A stretch of 64,000 nt of DNA, from assembly GCF_001592005.1 (NCBI RefSeq), contig NZ_BCVZ01000009.1, positions 62,001-126,000 of the forward strand. The letters run 5' to 3'. This DNA comes from Bacillus sonorensis NBRC 101234 = KCTC 13918 (lineage in GTDB: Bacteria; Bacillota; Bacilli; Bacillales; Bacillaceae). Shown piece after piece: positions 1 to 7,693 of this stretch (position 1 is its first letter; each line of letters opens with the position of its first letter). The position numbers and the translations under genes are program-made. The notes beneath the pieces are model-generated. The model was not told the DNA's origin. It made no database searches and was given only the letters and a program-made list of their open reading frames with translations.

Positions 1-1111
1 TGACGTTCGGCCCTTTGACGATCAGTTCGCCCACTTGTCCTGCCGGCAGTTCTTCCCCCAGCTCATTAACGACTTTGTTCTTGACATTGAGAATATTGGT
101 TCCGATTGAACCCGGTTTACGGCCGGTGCTGAACGGATTAAAACATGTAACAGGTGAAGCCTCGGATAATCCATAGCCCTCCAGCACAAGAACATTGAAT
201 TTCTCTTCAAAATTTTTCAAAAGAGCGACAGGCATGGCGGCGCCTCCTGAAATACAAAGCCTGACAGAGGCAAATCCGTTTTCATCAGCAGCCTCATGCT
301 GATACAGATAATTGTACATTGTCGGAACACCGGCAAAGATGGTCGCCTTATGCTTTTTCACAAGCTTAAACACCGCGGACGGACTGAATTTTGGAATAAT
401 TAAAATCGCGGCCCCGTTCATCAGCGGAGCGTTCATACAGACGGTTAAACAGAATACATGAAACATCGGCAAGGCGGCGACAACCAGATCGGCTTCATTC
501 ATCGTCAAATAGCCCGCCGTATCATTCGCATTTGAAAAAAGGTTTTTATGTGTCAGCATCGCGCCCTTCGGCTTTCCCGTCGTTCCCGACGTATAAAGAA
601 TCGCCGCCGTGTCTTCTTCATTGAGCTCAGGAGAGACGCGAGAGACGGCCTTCATCAAGTTTGTAAACGATTTCAATTTCGCTTTGATTTGAAGATTTTC
701 CGGTTCATGAAGCTGCCCTTCCGTTTCGCAGAACACGACATGCTCGACTTTGGGGAGCAATTCATGCATCTTTTCGTATAAAGGGAGAAGCCGTCCGTCC
801 GCCACGATGACTTTTGCATCGCCGTTGGTCAGCATATAGCCGATTTCTGTCGGCGTATAGGATGGATTAATCGGAATCACGACAGCCCCAGCTTTCAAAG
901 CTCCGAAAAATGAAATGACAAAATGCGGTGTATTGCCGAGAAGCAGTGCGACATGATCCCCTTTTTCAACCCCCAGTTCGTACAATCCCCCTGCAAAACA
1001 ATCAATTTTTTGCTGAAGCTCACCGTAAGTTTCCTTCTTTTCCCCAAAAATATAAGCGGTTCTATCCGGTTTTGATTTGGCTGTTTCCCCCAACTTCGCA
1101 ACTACATTCAT
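1..1111 (-). CDS. lcfB: Long-chain fatty acid-CoA ligase LcfB (YhfL), 3' end cut by window edge
   Basis: Activates long-chain fatty acids to acyl-CoA with ATP, feeding beta-oxidation. The first 370 residues are visible and run off the window at base 1, so the C-terminal subdomain is missing only because of the window. The adenylate-forming signature [11 protein letters not shown] lies near residues 173-183 and a YGLSE motif near 318. The ATG at 1111 is preceded by GGGGTGGGAG. A consensus promoter and a FadR-type operator lie just upstream, which supports a role in fatty-acid degradation. Known family: class I acyl-CoA synthetases; the name lcfB rests on similarity and on neighbours lplJ, yhfI, yhfH and gltT, which match B. 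subtilis order. Confidence 0.93.
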   Translation of the reverse strand, partial: MNVVAKLGETAKSKPDRTAYIFGEKKETYGELQQKIDCFAGGLYELGVEKGDHVALLLGNTPHFVISFFGALKAGAVVIPINPSYTPTEIGYMLTNGDAKVIVADGRLLPLYEKMHELLPKVEHVVFCETEGQLHEPENLQIKAKLKSFTNLMKAVSRVSPELNEEDTAAILYTSGTTGKPKGAMLTHKNLFSNANDTAGYLTMNEADLVVAALPMFHVFCLTVCMNAPLMNGAAILIIPKFSPSAVFKLVKKHKATIFAGVPTMYNYLYQHEAADENGFASVRLCISGGAAMPVALLKNFEEKFNVLVLEGYGLSEASPVTCFNPFSTGRKPGSIGTNILNVKNKVVNELGEELPAGQVGELIVKGPNV

Positions 1112-1130
1112 TCTCCCACCCCTTCAAAAA

Positions 1131-1148
1131 TGAATGAATAACCATTCA
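1131..1148. promoter_or_regulatory. FadR-type operator upstream of lcfB
   Basis: The sequence TGAATGAATAACCATTCA differs at about one base from the Bacillus FadR palindrome TGAATGAnTAnTCATTCA. It lies between the lcfB -10 element (1176-1181) and the start codon (1111), where a bound repressor would block transcription. FadR repression relieved by long-chain acyl-CoA is known for B. subtilis lcfB; its action here is inferred. Confidence 0.85.
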
Positions 1149-1175
1149 TTTTTTGATAATAAAAAATCTATCCCC

Positions 1176-1204
1176 ATTATAGTAAATGAAGCGAAAACAC
1201 TCAA
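1176..1204 (-). promoter_or_regulatory. Sigma-A promoter of lcfB
   Basis: On the minus strand TTGAGT (1204-1199) and TATAAT (1181-1176) are separated by exactly 17 bases. This is a near-consensus sigma-A promoter immediately upstream of the FadR-type box and lcfB. Confidence 0.85.
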
Positions 1205-1295
1205 GAGATGATGGAAAATATCTTCCATTCCTCTTATGCCTATAGAGAGATCTGCATAACCGGCATCCATCCATTCTCACATCCTGCATGTCGCA

Positions 1296-1337
1296 AAAAA
1301 AAAGCCGCTCCGAGAACTGGAAAGCTCTTGAAGCGGC
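1296..1337 (-). terminator. Terminator after lplJ
   Basis: Read on the minus strand, GCCGCT pairs with AGCGGC around a loop containing a further AGA/TCT pairing, followed by a run of nine T. It sits just past the lplJ stop codon. Confidence 0.8.
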
Positions 1338-1345
1338 CCTCAATG

Positions 1346-2335
1346 TTAGTAAACGAGATCCAAAAATTCTTCTTTTTGAATGTTCCCGAAGTAATGCTGA
1401 ATATCAACGCCGTCGAGTGCTTCTTCAATCGCGTTTCTTTCATACTGGACGCCTGACAGTTTGTCTTCGATCTCGCCGACATCGCCGACACCGAAAAAGT
1501 CGCCGAAAATTTTGCATTCCTGAATCATGCCTTTATGAACTTCCAGACGAATGTCAATCGAACCTGCCGTAAACCGTTTCGAATGCTGCAGATTGAATTT
1601 AGGAGATTTTCCGTAGTTCCAATCCCAGTTTTGGTAGCGTTCCTTTGAAATTTGATTGATGATTTTCCAGTCCTCATCAGTCAGTTTATATTCGGGGATG
1701 TCCCCTTCCGTATCGAAAATATACCTCAGAAGCAGTTCCCGGAATTCCTCAGTCGTCATTTTCTGATCAAGAAATTCGCTGATATTGGCCACCCGGCTTC
1801 TGATCGATTTAATTCCTTTTGATTCGATTTTATCTTTTTTTACTTTCAGTGCCGATACGACATGTTCGATCTCAGAATCAAATAAAAGCGTACCATGGCT
1901 GAACATTCTTCCTCTTGTTGAAAATTGGGCGTTCCCCGAAATTTTCCGGCCGTTTGCCATCAGATCGTTGCGCCCGCTCAGCTCAGCATCGACCCCAAGG
2001 CGTTTTAAAGCGGCGACAACGGGTTCGGTAAACTTTTTAAAGTTATGAAAGCTGTTGCCGTCATCCTTTGTGATAAAACTGAAGTTCAAGTTTCCGAGAT
2101 CATGGTAAACCGCTCCGCCTCCGGAAAGCCTGCGGACGACGATGATTCCGTTTTCATCCACATATTTCGTATTGATTTCTTCAATCGTATTTTGGTTTTT
2201 GCCGATGATGATCGAAGGCTGATTGATATAGAACAGCAAATATGTCTGTTCGGGATCAAGGTATTTTAAGCAGTATTCCTCGATCGCCAGGTTGATTCTC
2301 GGATCTGTAATGTTTTGATTATCGATAAACAGCAT
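1346..2335 (-). CDS. lplJ: Lipoate-protein ligase LplJ
   Basis: Attaches free lipoate, via lipoyl-AMP, to lipoyl domains of 2-oxoacid dehydrogenases and GcvH in the cytoplasm. The product is 329 residues, the usual family length (B. subtilis LplJ is about 331). The lipoate/biotin ligase motif RRLSGGGAVYHDLGN is present near residue 70. I chose the ATG at 2335 because it follows AAGGAGGAAAAAAC; an upstream in-frame start would lie inside the end of yhfI. The gene follows yhfI on the same strand by 14 bases, so the two are probably co-transcribed. Confidence 0.93.
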   Translation of the reverse strand: MLFIDNQNITDPRINLAIEEYCLKYLDPEQTYLLFYINQPSIIIGKNQNTIEEINTKYVDENGIIVVRRLSGGGAVYHDLGNLNFSFITKDDGNSFHNFKKFTEPVVAALKRLGVDAELSGRNDLMANGRKISGNAQFSTRGRMFSHGTLLFDSEIEHVVSALKVKKDKIESKGIKSIRSRVANISEFLDQKMTTEEFRELLLRYIFDTEGDIPEYKLTDEDWKIINQISKERYQNWDWNYGKSPKFNLQHSKRFTAGSIDIRLEVHKGMIQECKIFGDFFGVGDVGEIEDKLSGVQYERNAIEEALDGVDIQHYFGNIQKEEFLDLVY

Positions 2336-2349
2336 GTTTTTTCCTCCTT

Positions 2350-3084
2350 CTAGTCTCCCCACACATAACCCGTCTTCGCCAGATCGACTGGGCCGTTAAA
2401 AACGGTTTCCGCCTCTTTTTTTAATTGCCGATGATCCCCAAAGTGCGGCAGGTGTGTAAGAAGAAGCCTCCCTGCTCCGGATTCTTCCGCGATTCTGCCA
2501 GCTTCAAGGCTGTTCATATGCCCGGCATTCGTACCGTCCTGATCCGCGTAAAAATTGCACTCGCTGATCAGCAAATCGGCGCCTTCAGAAAAAGTGATAA
2601 ACGATGTCTGAAAGCTTGAATCCGCCGTGTATACGGCGCTGTGCACTCCGTCTGTGATCCGCATCGCAAAACAGTCGACCGGATGGGCCGTTTTTAGAAA
2701 AGTAAACGTAAACGGGCCAAGCGCCAACGGCTTCTCAGGATCATACGCAATCCCCGCGGTATGCGTTTTATATGTAAGCTGATGGAATTGATCTTGATCA
2801 AACGGATGTCCATATATCGGAAGCGCGTCCTTCCCTTTTCCGAGAAATGAGCCGACAAGTTTGGCAAACTGCAAAGGGCCGACGTCCGCAATATGGTCAT
2901 GGTGATAATGGGATAATACAACAGCATTCAGCTTCTCAACAGGCAGAAACTGCTGGAGCTTTGATAAAACTGCACTGCCGCAATCAACCAGGACCGAATA
3001 ATCCCTTGATTGGAACAGGTATCCCGAAGTCGCTTCATTTGCAGCCGGAAATCCGCCGTAACAGCCTATCACAGTGATCTTCAT
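2350..3084 (-). CDS. yhfI: YhfI, metallo-beta-lactamase-fold hydrolase
   Basis: A 244-residue cytosolic MBL-fold protein. The metal-binding motif is visible as LSHYHHDHIAD (HxHxDH) near residue 60, and further metal-ligand candidates (TADSSF, LLTHLPH) lie toward the C-terminus. The layout resembles the ribonuclease Z / ElaC-like branch of the superfamily, but the substrate is not known. The ATG at 3084 has GAGGTG 8 bases upstream; a GTG nine bases earlier overlaps that ribosome site and is unlikely. It lies directly upstream of lplJ. Confidence 0.88.
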   Translation of the reverse strand: MKITVIGCYGGFPAANEATSGYLFQSRDYSVLVDCGSAVLSKLQQFLPVEKLNAVVLSHYHHDHIADVGPLQFAKLVGSFLGKGKDALPIYGHPFDQDQFHQLTYKTHTAGIAYDPEKPLALGPFTFTFLKTAHPVDCFAMRITDGVHSAVYTADSSFQTSFITFSEGADLLISECNFYADQDGTNAGHMNSLEAGRIAEESGAGRLLLTHLPHFGDHRQLKKEAETVFNGPVDLAKTGYVWGD

Positions 3085-3241
3085 ATCTTTCACACCTCAT
3101 TTATGTGGCTATCGTCCCAATATTCAATATACCCATTTTTCTTTAAAATTGCATGTTTTATGTTTTGTCATAAAACAGACATTGACCTTTCTTCATCTGT
3201 TATAATACAATGATAACAATTAAAGGAATGGGGGATATAAG

Positions 3242-3376
3242 ATGATTGGAAAAATCACAGAATTTTTCAGAAACCTGCCTGCCAAGAAATGTGCGGAATG
3301 CGGCCGCGAGATGGAAGAACAGCATGAATGCTACGGAAATACATGCTGCAAATGCCTAAAATTGAATGACCTTTGA
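3242..3376 (+). CDS. yhfH: YhfH family small zinc-ribbon-like protein
   Basis: A 44-residue protein with two cysteine pairs: CAEC near residues 17-20 and a C-terminal CCKC, plus a single Cys between. This arrangement fits the YhfH family of very short zinc-ribbon-like proteins of unknown function. The ATG follows AAAGGAATGGGGG. It is monocistronic, with its own strong terminator right after the stop, and sits divergently from yhfI as in B. subtilis. Confidence 0.85.
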   Translation: MIGKITEFFRNLPAKKCAECGREMEEQHECYGNTCCKCLKLNDL

Positions 3377-3383
3377 ACACAGC

Positions 3384-3421
3384 ACGCTCCGGATGATGCC
3401 CTCGTTCCGGAGCGTTTTTTT
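3384..3421 (+). terminator. Terminator after yhfH
   Basis: ACGCTCCGGA and TTCCGGAGCGT form a stem around a loop of about 11 bases, followed by seven T. Confidence 0.92.
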
Positions 3422-3593
3422 GTCACAAAGTTAGTCAAAAAGAGAGACATTTTTGTCAAATAGCATTAATTTAATTATAATTAACTATATGAAATAGGTA
3501 TAAACACCCCGTACCCAAAACTTCTGAACCTCTTCAGTTATGAACATTATACCGTTTACTGAAATTTCAGAAAATAATTCCTAAATTTTTTTA

Positions 3594-3623
3594 TGGACGA
3601 GATCCTTTTTTTTCGGCTATACT
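3594..3623 (+). promoter_or_regulatory. Candidate gltT promoter in AT-rich leader
   Basis: TGGACG (3594-3599) and TATACT (3618-3623) are spaced 18 bases apart upstream of gltT. The stretch 3422-3689 has no gene. It is very AT-rich and holds short palindromes (TTAATTATAATTAA near 3474 and CTGAAATTTCAG near 3561), possibly regulator sites; I recognise none. Confidence 0.5.
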
Positions 3624-3689
3624 AAATTTAATAGTCTCATTATTTAATATACTTATATAATGAAAAAAACTGACGTTGGGAGGGCATCT

Positions 3690-4979
3690 ATGAAGAAGAA
3701 AATAAAATTCGGATTAGCTACTCAAATTTTCCTTGGACTGATTTTAGGTGTCGTAGTAGGCGCCATCTGGTTTAACAACCCGAATATAGAAACCTATCTG
3801 AAGCCGGTGGGGGATTTATTTTTAAGATTAATTAAAATGATTGTAGTTCCAATCGTCGTGTCCAGCTTAATTGTCGGGGTCGCGGGAGCGGGCAGCGGCA
3901 AAAAAGTTGGCCGGATCGGATTTCGGACTATTCTATACTTTGAGATTATTACAACTTTCGCGATTATACTCGGCCTTGTGCTGGCAAACGTTTTCCAGCC
4001 TGGTCATGGCGTTAATTATACAACTGGCGAAAAAACTGATATCAGCCAGTATGTTCAAACTGAAAAAGAAGCGAGCACGAAATCGGTTGCAGACACGTTT
4101 TTGCATATTGTGCCGACGAACTTTTTCCAGTCTTTAGCTGAAGGCGATTTGCTTGCGATTATCTGCTTTACCGTGTTTTTCGCCCTTGGAATTTCAGCGA
4201 TTGGGGAAAAAGGAAAACCTGTGCTTGCGTTTTTTGAGGCCACATCCCAGGCCATGTTCCACGTCGTAAACCTTGTGATGAAATTCGCGCCGCTCGGTGT
4301 TTTTGCTCTGATTGGTGTAACAGTTTCCAAATTTGGATTTTCATCACTGTTATCGTTGGGAAAACTAGTTATATTGGTGTATGCCGCCCTTGCGGTTTTC
4401 CTTATCATTGTGTTCGGCATTGTCGGAAAAATGGTTGGCGTCAATATATTTAAATTTTTAGCCTATTTAAAAGATGAATTGCTGCTTGCTTATACTACAT
4501 CAAGCTCAGAAACGGTTCTTCCCCGTGTAATGGAGAAAATGGAAAAGATCGGGTGTCCAAAAGGCATTGTGTCATTTGTCATTCCGATCGGCTATACCTT
4601 TAACCTGGACGGGTCTGTGCTGTATCAGGCGATCGCCGCATTGTTTTTGGCGCAGGCCTCAGGAATCGATCTGTCGATTGGCCAGCAGATCACGTTAATT
4701 CTCGTGCTGATGGTCACTTCAAAAGGGATGGCTGCGGTGCCGGGCACATCGTTCGTCGTGCTGCTTGCAACATTGGGCACGATCGGCGTGCCTGCTGAAG
4801 GACTGGCCTTCATAGCGGGCGTCGACCGGATTATGGACATGGCCCGCACAGTCGTCAACCTGACAGGAAATGCCTTGGCGGCTGTCGTCATGTCCAAATG
4901 GGAAGGCGAATATGACACTTCAAAAGGTGAAGCCGTACTGAATAAAAGCGAACCGATTGATATGAAAATGTCCGGCTGA
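3690..4979 (+). CDS. gltT: Proton/sodium-glutamate symporter GltT
   Basis: A dicarboxylate/amino acid:cation symporter that takes up glutamate and aspartate. The 429 residues match the B. subtilis length. About eight hydrophobic helices are visible, with the diagnostic hairpin motif TSSSETVLPRV near residue 270, the cation/substrate motif NLDGS near 308 (NMDGT in many homologues) and the second hairpin around AAVPGTSFVVLL. The ATG at 3690 follows GGGAGGG; the reading frame opens ten codons earlier but without a ribosome site. It is a single gene with its own terminator. Confidence 0.95.
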   Translation: MKKKIKFGLATQIFLGLILGVVVGAIWFNNPNIETYLKPVGDLFLRLIKMIVVPIVVSSLIVGVAGAGSGKKVGRIGFRTILYFEIITTFAIILGLVLANVFQPGHGVNYTTGEKTDISQYVQTEKEASTKSVADTFLHIVPTNFFQSLAEGDLLAIICFTVFFALGISAIGEKGKPVLAFFEATSQAMFHVVNLVMKFAPLGVFALIGVTVSKFGFSSLLSLGKLVILVYAALAVFLIIVFGIVGKMVGVNIFKFLAYLKDELLLAYTTSSSETVLPRVMEKMEKIGCPKGIVSFVIPIGYTFNLDGSVLYQAIAALFLAQASGIDLSIGQQITLILVLMVTSKGMAAVPGTSFVVLLATLGTIGVPAEGLAFIAGVDRIMDMARTVVNLTGNALAAVVMSKWEGEYDTSKGEAVLNKSEPIDMKMSG

Positions 4980-5004
4980 CCCCGGAACTGAATACTGAAA
5001 GAAA

Positions 5005-5040
5005 AAACGCATGTTTTCCTCCATGGAAACATGCGTTTTC
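5005..5040 (+). terminator. Terminator after gltT
   Basis: AAAACGCATGTTTTCC pairs with GGAAACATGCGTTTT around a five-base loop, a long stem flanked by A and T runs. Confidence 0.9.
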
Positions 5041-5146
5041 TCGTTGAAAATATACGATTTCACCAATAAACCTGTCCAAGCAATCCCCTCCCCGCGGCAT
5101 ACGATGTACTGTAGATAAATTAAGATAATAACAGGAGGGAAGTTTT

Positions 5147-5314
5147 ATGTGTTATTACCATGACTATCATAAAAAAGATCATGACTGCAAAAAATACTAC
5201 TACTACTATTACTACTATTATCCATGCTACAAAAAAGATTATCATTACTATGATTATAAAAAAGATTATTATTACTATGATCATTGCAAGAAAAAACATT
5301 ATGATTACTGGTAA
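5147..5314 (+). CDS. Tyrosine/histidine/lysine-rich small protein of unknown function
   Basis: A 55-residue protein made almost only of Tyr, His, Lys, Asp and four Cys. It contains a run of nine Tyr, repeated HKKD/YKKD units and Tyr-Asp-Tyr steps, and ends in YDYW. The start ATG follows ACAGGAGGGAAG with good spacing, and a strong terminator follows the stop, so the gene looks real despite low complexity. There is no signal peptide or hydrophobic segment. I do not recognise it. Its composition recalls tyrosine-rich, cross-linkable spore-coat or surface peptides, but that is inference only. It occupies the place between gltT and yhfE. Confidence 0.72.
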   Translation: MCYYHDYHKKDHDCKKYYYYYYYYYPCYKKDYHYYDYKKDYYYYDHCKKKHYDYW

Positions 5315-5356
5315 ATAAAACATTCATCCAAGAGATGAAGACTTCCGTATTTCTTT

Positions 5357-5392
5357 CCCCGAAAGGATCAAAACGTCCTTTCGGGATTTTTT
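5357..5392 (+). terminator. Terminator after the Tyr-rich gene
   Basis: CCCGAAAGGA pairs with TCCTTTCGGG around an eight-base loop, followed by a T run ATTTTTTATT. Confidence 0.9.
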
Positions 5393-5408
5393 ATTAAAGG
5401 ACCGGGTT

Positions 5409-6449
5409 TTATACCATGTCAGACTGGATATAGCGGTACAAAAGCTGTGCCGTATGCTCCAAGGATGTTTGATGTGTTCTTTCAAATGCGTGTGAAGCAT
5501 CTATTCCCGGACCGATTAATCCATGGATGATGTCATGTCCCGCTTTGATTGCCGCTGAAGCATCAGATCCGTAGTATGGATAAATATCAAGCTTATATTC
5601 GATCCCATGCTTTTCACAAAGCTCGACCAGCCGCTTTCTGAAGCCGTAATGATACGGTCCGCTTGAATCTTTCGCACAAATCGATACCGAATATTCGTCA
5701 GTCGATTGACCATCGCCGATCGCGCCCATGTCAACAGCCAGATATTCAACTGTCTCAGGCGGAATATTGGAGTTGCCGCCATATCCGATTTCTTCGTTAT
5801 TGGAAATTAAAAAATGGGTGGTATACGGCAGGCTTATTCCTTCTCTTTTAATCTGTCTGATCAGCTGCAGCAATAGGGCGACGCTTGCCTTATCATCGAG
5901 ATGGCGCGATTTGATAAAGCCGCTCGGGGTTATTTCAACCCGGGGATCAAAAGATATAAAATCGCCGACATCAATGCCGAGCGCCCGGGTGTCTTTTTCA
6001 CTACGAACCGGTTCATCAATGCGCACCTCCATATTGTTCTGGCTCCGTTCTGCTTTTCCCGCGTCTTTATAAACATGAACTGAGGTTTGATGCATTAAAA
6101 TCGTCCCGGTATAGCTTTTTCCCGATGATGTTTCAATCCGGCAATATTCACCTTCGATCGAGTTATAGCGGAAGCCGCCGATTACATCGATTTTCAGCCT
6201 TCCGTCCGCTTTGATTTCTTTCACCATCGCACCCAGAGTGTCCACATGAGCAGTCAACAGCCTGTGCCTCGACTCGTCGCGCCCCGGTATTGTAGCAATC
6301 AGTCCTCCTTTGTGATTGATCTTTGTTTCAATTCCCTGTTCTTTCAGAAGCTGATGAATATAGTCTATGATCTGGTATGTATTTCCGGTCGGGCTCGGAA
6401 TTGAGACAAGCTCTTTAATCAGCTGCATCGTTTCATGAATAGATGACAT
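5409..6449 (-). CDS. yhfE: YhfE, M42-family aminopeptidase
   Basis: A 346-residue dinuclear-metal aminopeptidase of the M42 (glutamyl aminopeptidase / PepA-like) family, probably trimming peptides in the cytosol. Visible metal and catalytic motifs are TAHVDTLG near residue 68, LDDKAS near 180 and SNNEEIGYGG near 212. I chose the second ATG (6449) because AGGAGG lies 8 bases before it but only 2 bases before the upstream ATG. It is divergent from fabHB, sharing the short intergenic region that holds the FapR-type box. Confidence 0.9.
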   Translation of the reverse strand: MSSIHETMQLIKELVSIPSPTGNTYQIIDYIHQLLKEQGIETKINHKGGLIATIPGRDESRHRLLTAHVDTLGAMVKEIKADGRLKIDVIGGFRYNSIEGEYCRIETSSGKSYTGTILMHQTSVHVYKDAGKAERSQNNMEVRIDEPVRSEKDTRALGIDVGDFISFDPRVEITPSGFIKSRHLDDKASVALLLQLIRQIKREGISLPYTTHFLISNNEEIGYGGNSNIPPETVEYLAVDMGAIGDGQSTDEYSVSICAKDSSGPYHYGFRKRLVELCEKHGIEYKLDIYPYYGSDASAAIKAGHDIIHGLIGPGIDASHAFERTHQTSLEHTAQLLYRYIQSDMV

Positions 6450-6511
6450 GTGCATCCCCTCCTATTTCTTTATTATATAGTATACCTCACTCAGGATCCT
6501 TGAGAAAAAAA

Positions 6512-6528
6512 TTAGCACCAGATACTAA
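6512..6528. promoter_or_regulatory. FapR-type operator upstream of fabHB
   Basis: TTAGCACCAGATACTAA is a 17-bp imperfect inverted repeat that fits the FapR operator (TTAGTACC..TACTAA type). It precedes an extended -10 element TGTTATAAT at 6536-6544. FapR, a malonyl-CoA-responsive repressor, is known to control fabHB in B. subtilis, so the box fits the gene. Confidence 0.85.
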
Positions 6529-6535
6529 TACTTGG

Positions 6536-6544
6536 TGTTATAAT
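6536..6544 (+). promoter_or_regulatory. Extended -10 promoter element of fabHB
   Basis: TGTTATAAT is a perfect extended -10 (TGnTATAAT). The expected -35 position lies inside the FapR-type box and has no good -35 match, so a bound repressor would block polymerase. Confidence 0.7.
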
Positions 6545-6566
6545 ATAAAAAAGGAGAGTGAGCATC

Positions 6567-7559
6567 ATGGAAACTTTATCAAAAGCACGCATTTCAGCTA
6601 TCGGAGCTTATGTTCCCGAAAAACGGCTGACAAACGAAGACTTGGAAAAAATCGTTGATACCTCTGATGAATGGATCGTTCAGCGGACGGGCATGAAAGA
6701 AAGGCGGCTGGCATCTGAATGGGAATTCACATCTGATCTTTGTATCAGGGCTGTAGAAGATTTAAAAAACAGATATCACGGCACACTTGATGATGTCGAT
6801 ATGATCATCGTCTCTACGACGACAGCCGACTATGCGTTTCCTAGCACGGCATGCCAAATCCAGGAACACTTCGGATGGTCCGATACCGGGGCGGTCGATG
6901 TCAATGCGACATGTGCCGGATTAACTTACGGCCTCCATATCGCAAACGGACTGATCACCTCGGGATTGCACCGCAAAATTCTTGTAGTTGCCGGAGAGAC
7001 ATTGTCCAAAGTAACCGATTATACAGACCGCTCATCTTGCGTATTGTTTGGAGACGGGGCAGGCGCACTGCTTATCGAACGTGAGGAAAAAGCACCCGGG
7101 TTTATTACGTTCGTACAGGGTACAAAAGGAGATGGAGCCCGTCATTTGTACAGAACCGGCTTAAGGAGCGATTTGAAGGGAGAAAAGCTGCTGGGCGCGG
7201 GAAAAATGGTTCAAAACGGGCGAGAGGTATACAAATGGGCGGCCAGATCGATCCCGGAAGGCATCAAAAAGCTGCTGGAACAAGCGAAAATGGATCTCGG
7301 AGACATTGATTGGTTCGTCCCTCACAGCGCCAACCTGAGAATGATCGAATCGATTTGCGAAAAAGCTGGAATTCCGCTTGAAAAAGCTCTGACAAGCGTT
7401 GAATGGTTCGGCAATACATCATCAGCTTCGATCGTTCTCGCGCTTGATCTGGCCGTTAAAAACAAAAAGCTCAAAGAAGGAGATACCGTGCTCCTTTACG
7501 GCTTTGGCGGAGGTTTTACATATACGGGGATGCTTGTAAAATGGGGCGCATCCGTTTGA
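6567..7559 (+). CDS. fabHB: Beta-ketoacyl-ACP synthase III FabHB (YhfB)
   Basis: Condenses short branched or straight acyl-CoA primers with malonyl-ACP to begin fatty-acid synthesis. The catalytic triad is visible: Cys in VNATCAGL near residue 113, His in PHSANLRM near 256 and Asn in FGNTSSAS near 286. The 330 residues fit FabH. The ATG at 6567 is about 10 bases after AAGGAG; a GTG at 6558 is too close to it. The gene is single, with a FapR-type operator upstream. This is the second FabH paralogue of Bacillus; fabHA is not in the window. Confidence 0.93.
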   Translation: METLSKARISAIGAYVPEKRLTNEDLEKIVDTSDEWIVQRTGMKERRLASEWEFTSDLCIRAVEDLKNRYHGTLDDVDMIIVSTTTADYAFPSTACQIQEHFGWSDTGAVDVNATCAGLTYGLHIANGLITSGLHRKILVVAGETLSKVTDYTDRSSCVLFGDGAGALLIEREEKAPGFITFVQGTKGDGARHLYRTGLRSDLKGEKLLGAGKMVQNGREVYKWAARSIPEGIKKLLEQAKMDLGDIDWFVPHSANLRMIESICEKAGIPLEKALTSVEWFGNTSSASIVLALDLAVKNKKLKEGDTVLLYGFGGGFTYTGMLVKWGASV

Positions 7560-7657
7560 CTGCAACTCCTATCCGCTTCTGCCCGGTTGGCCGTCCGGCA
7601 AGAATATGCAGCTGTTATTTCGGCAATGCACCCGGCAGGAATCGGCTATTTACGAAA

Positions 7658-7690
7658 AAAAACACCTTTTCTTATCGAAAAGGTGTTTTT
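7658..7690. terminator. Bidirectional terminator between fabHB and yhgE
   Basis: ACACCTTTT and AAAAGGTGT pair around a seven-base loop. A and T runs flank both sides, so it can serve fabHB on the plus strand and yhgE on the minus strand. Confidence 0.88.
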
Positions 7691-7693
7691 GAA

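Noticed and set aside
5120-5327. Minus-strand frames rich in Ile/Phe/Val or Asn/Ser opposite the Tyr-rich gene
   Set aside because: They are mirror images of the Tyr/Lys codons, lack ribosome sites, and the plus-strand gene has both a good start and a terminator.
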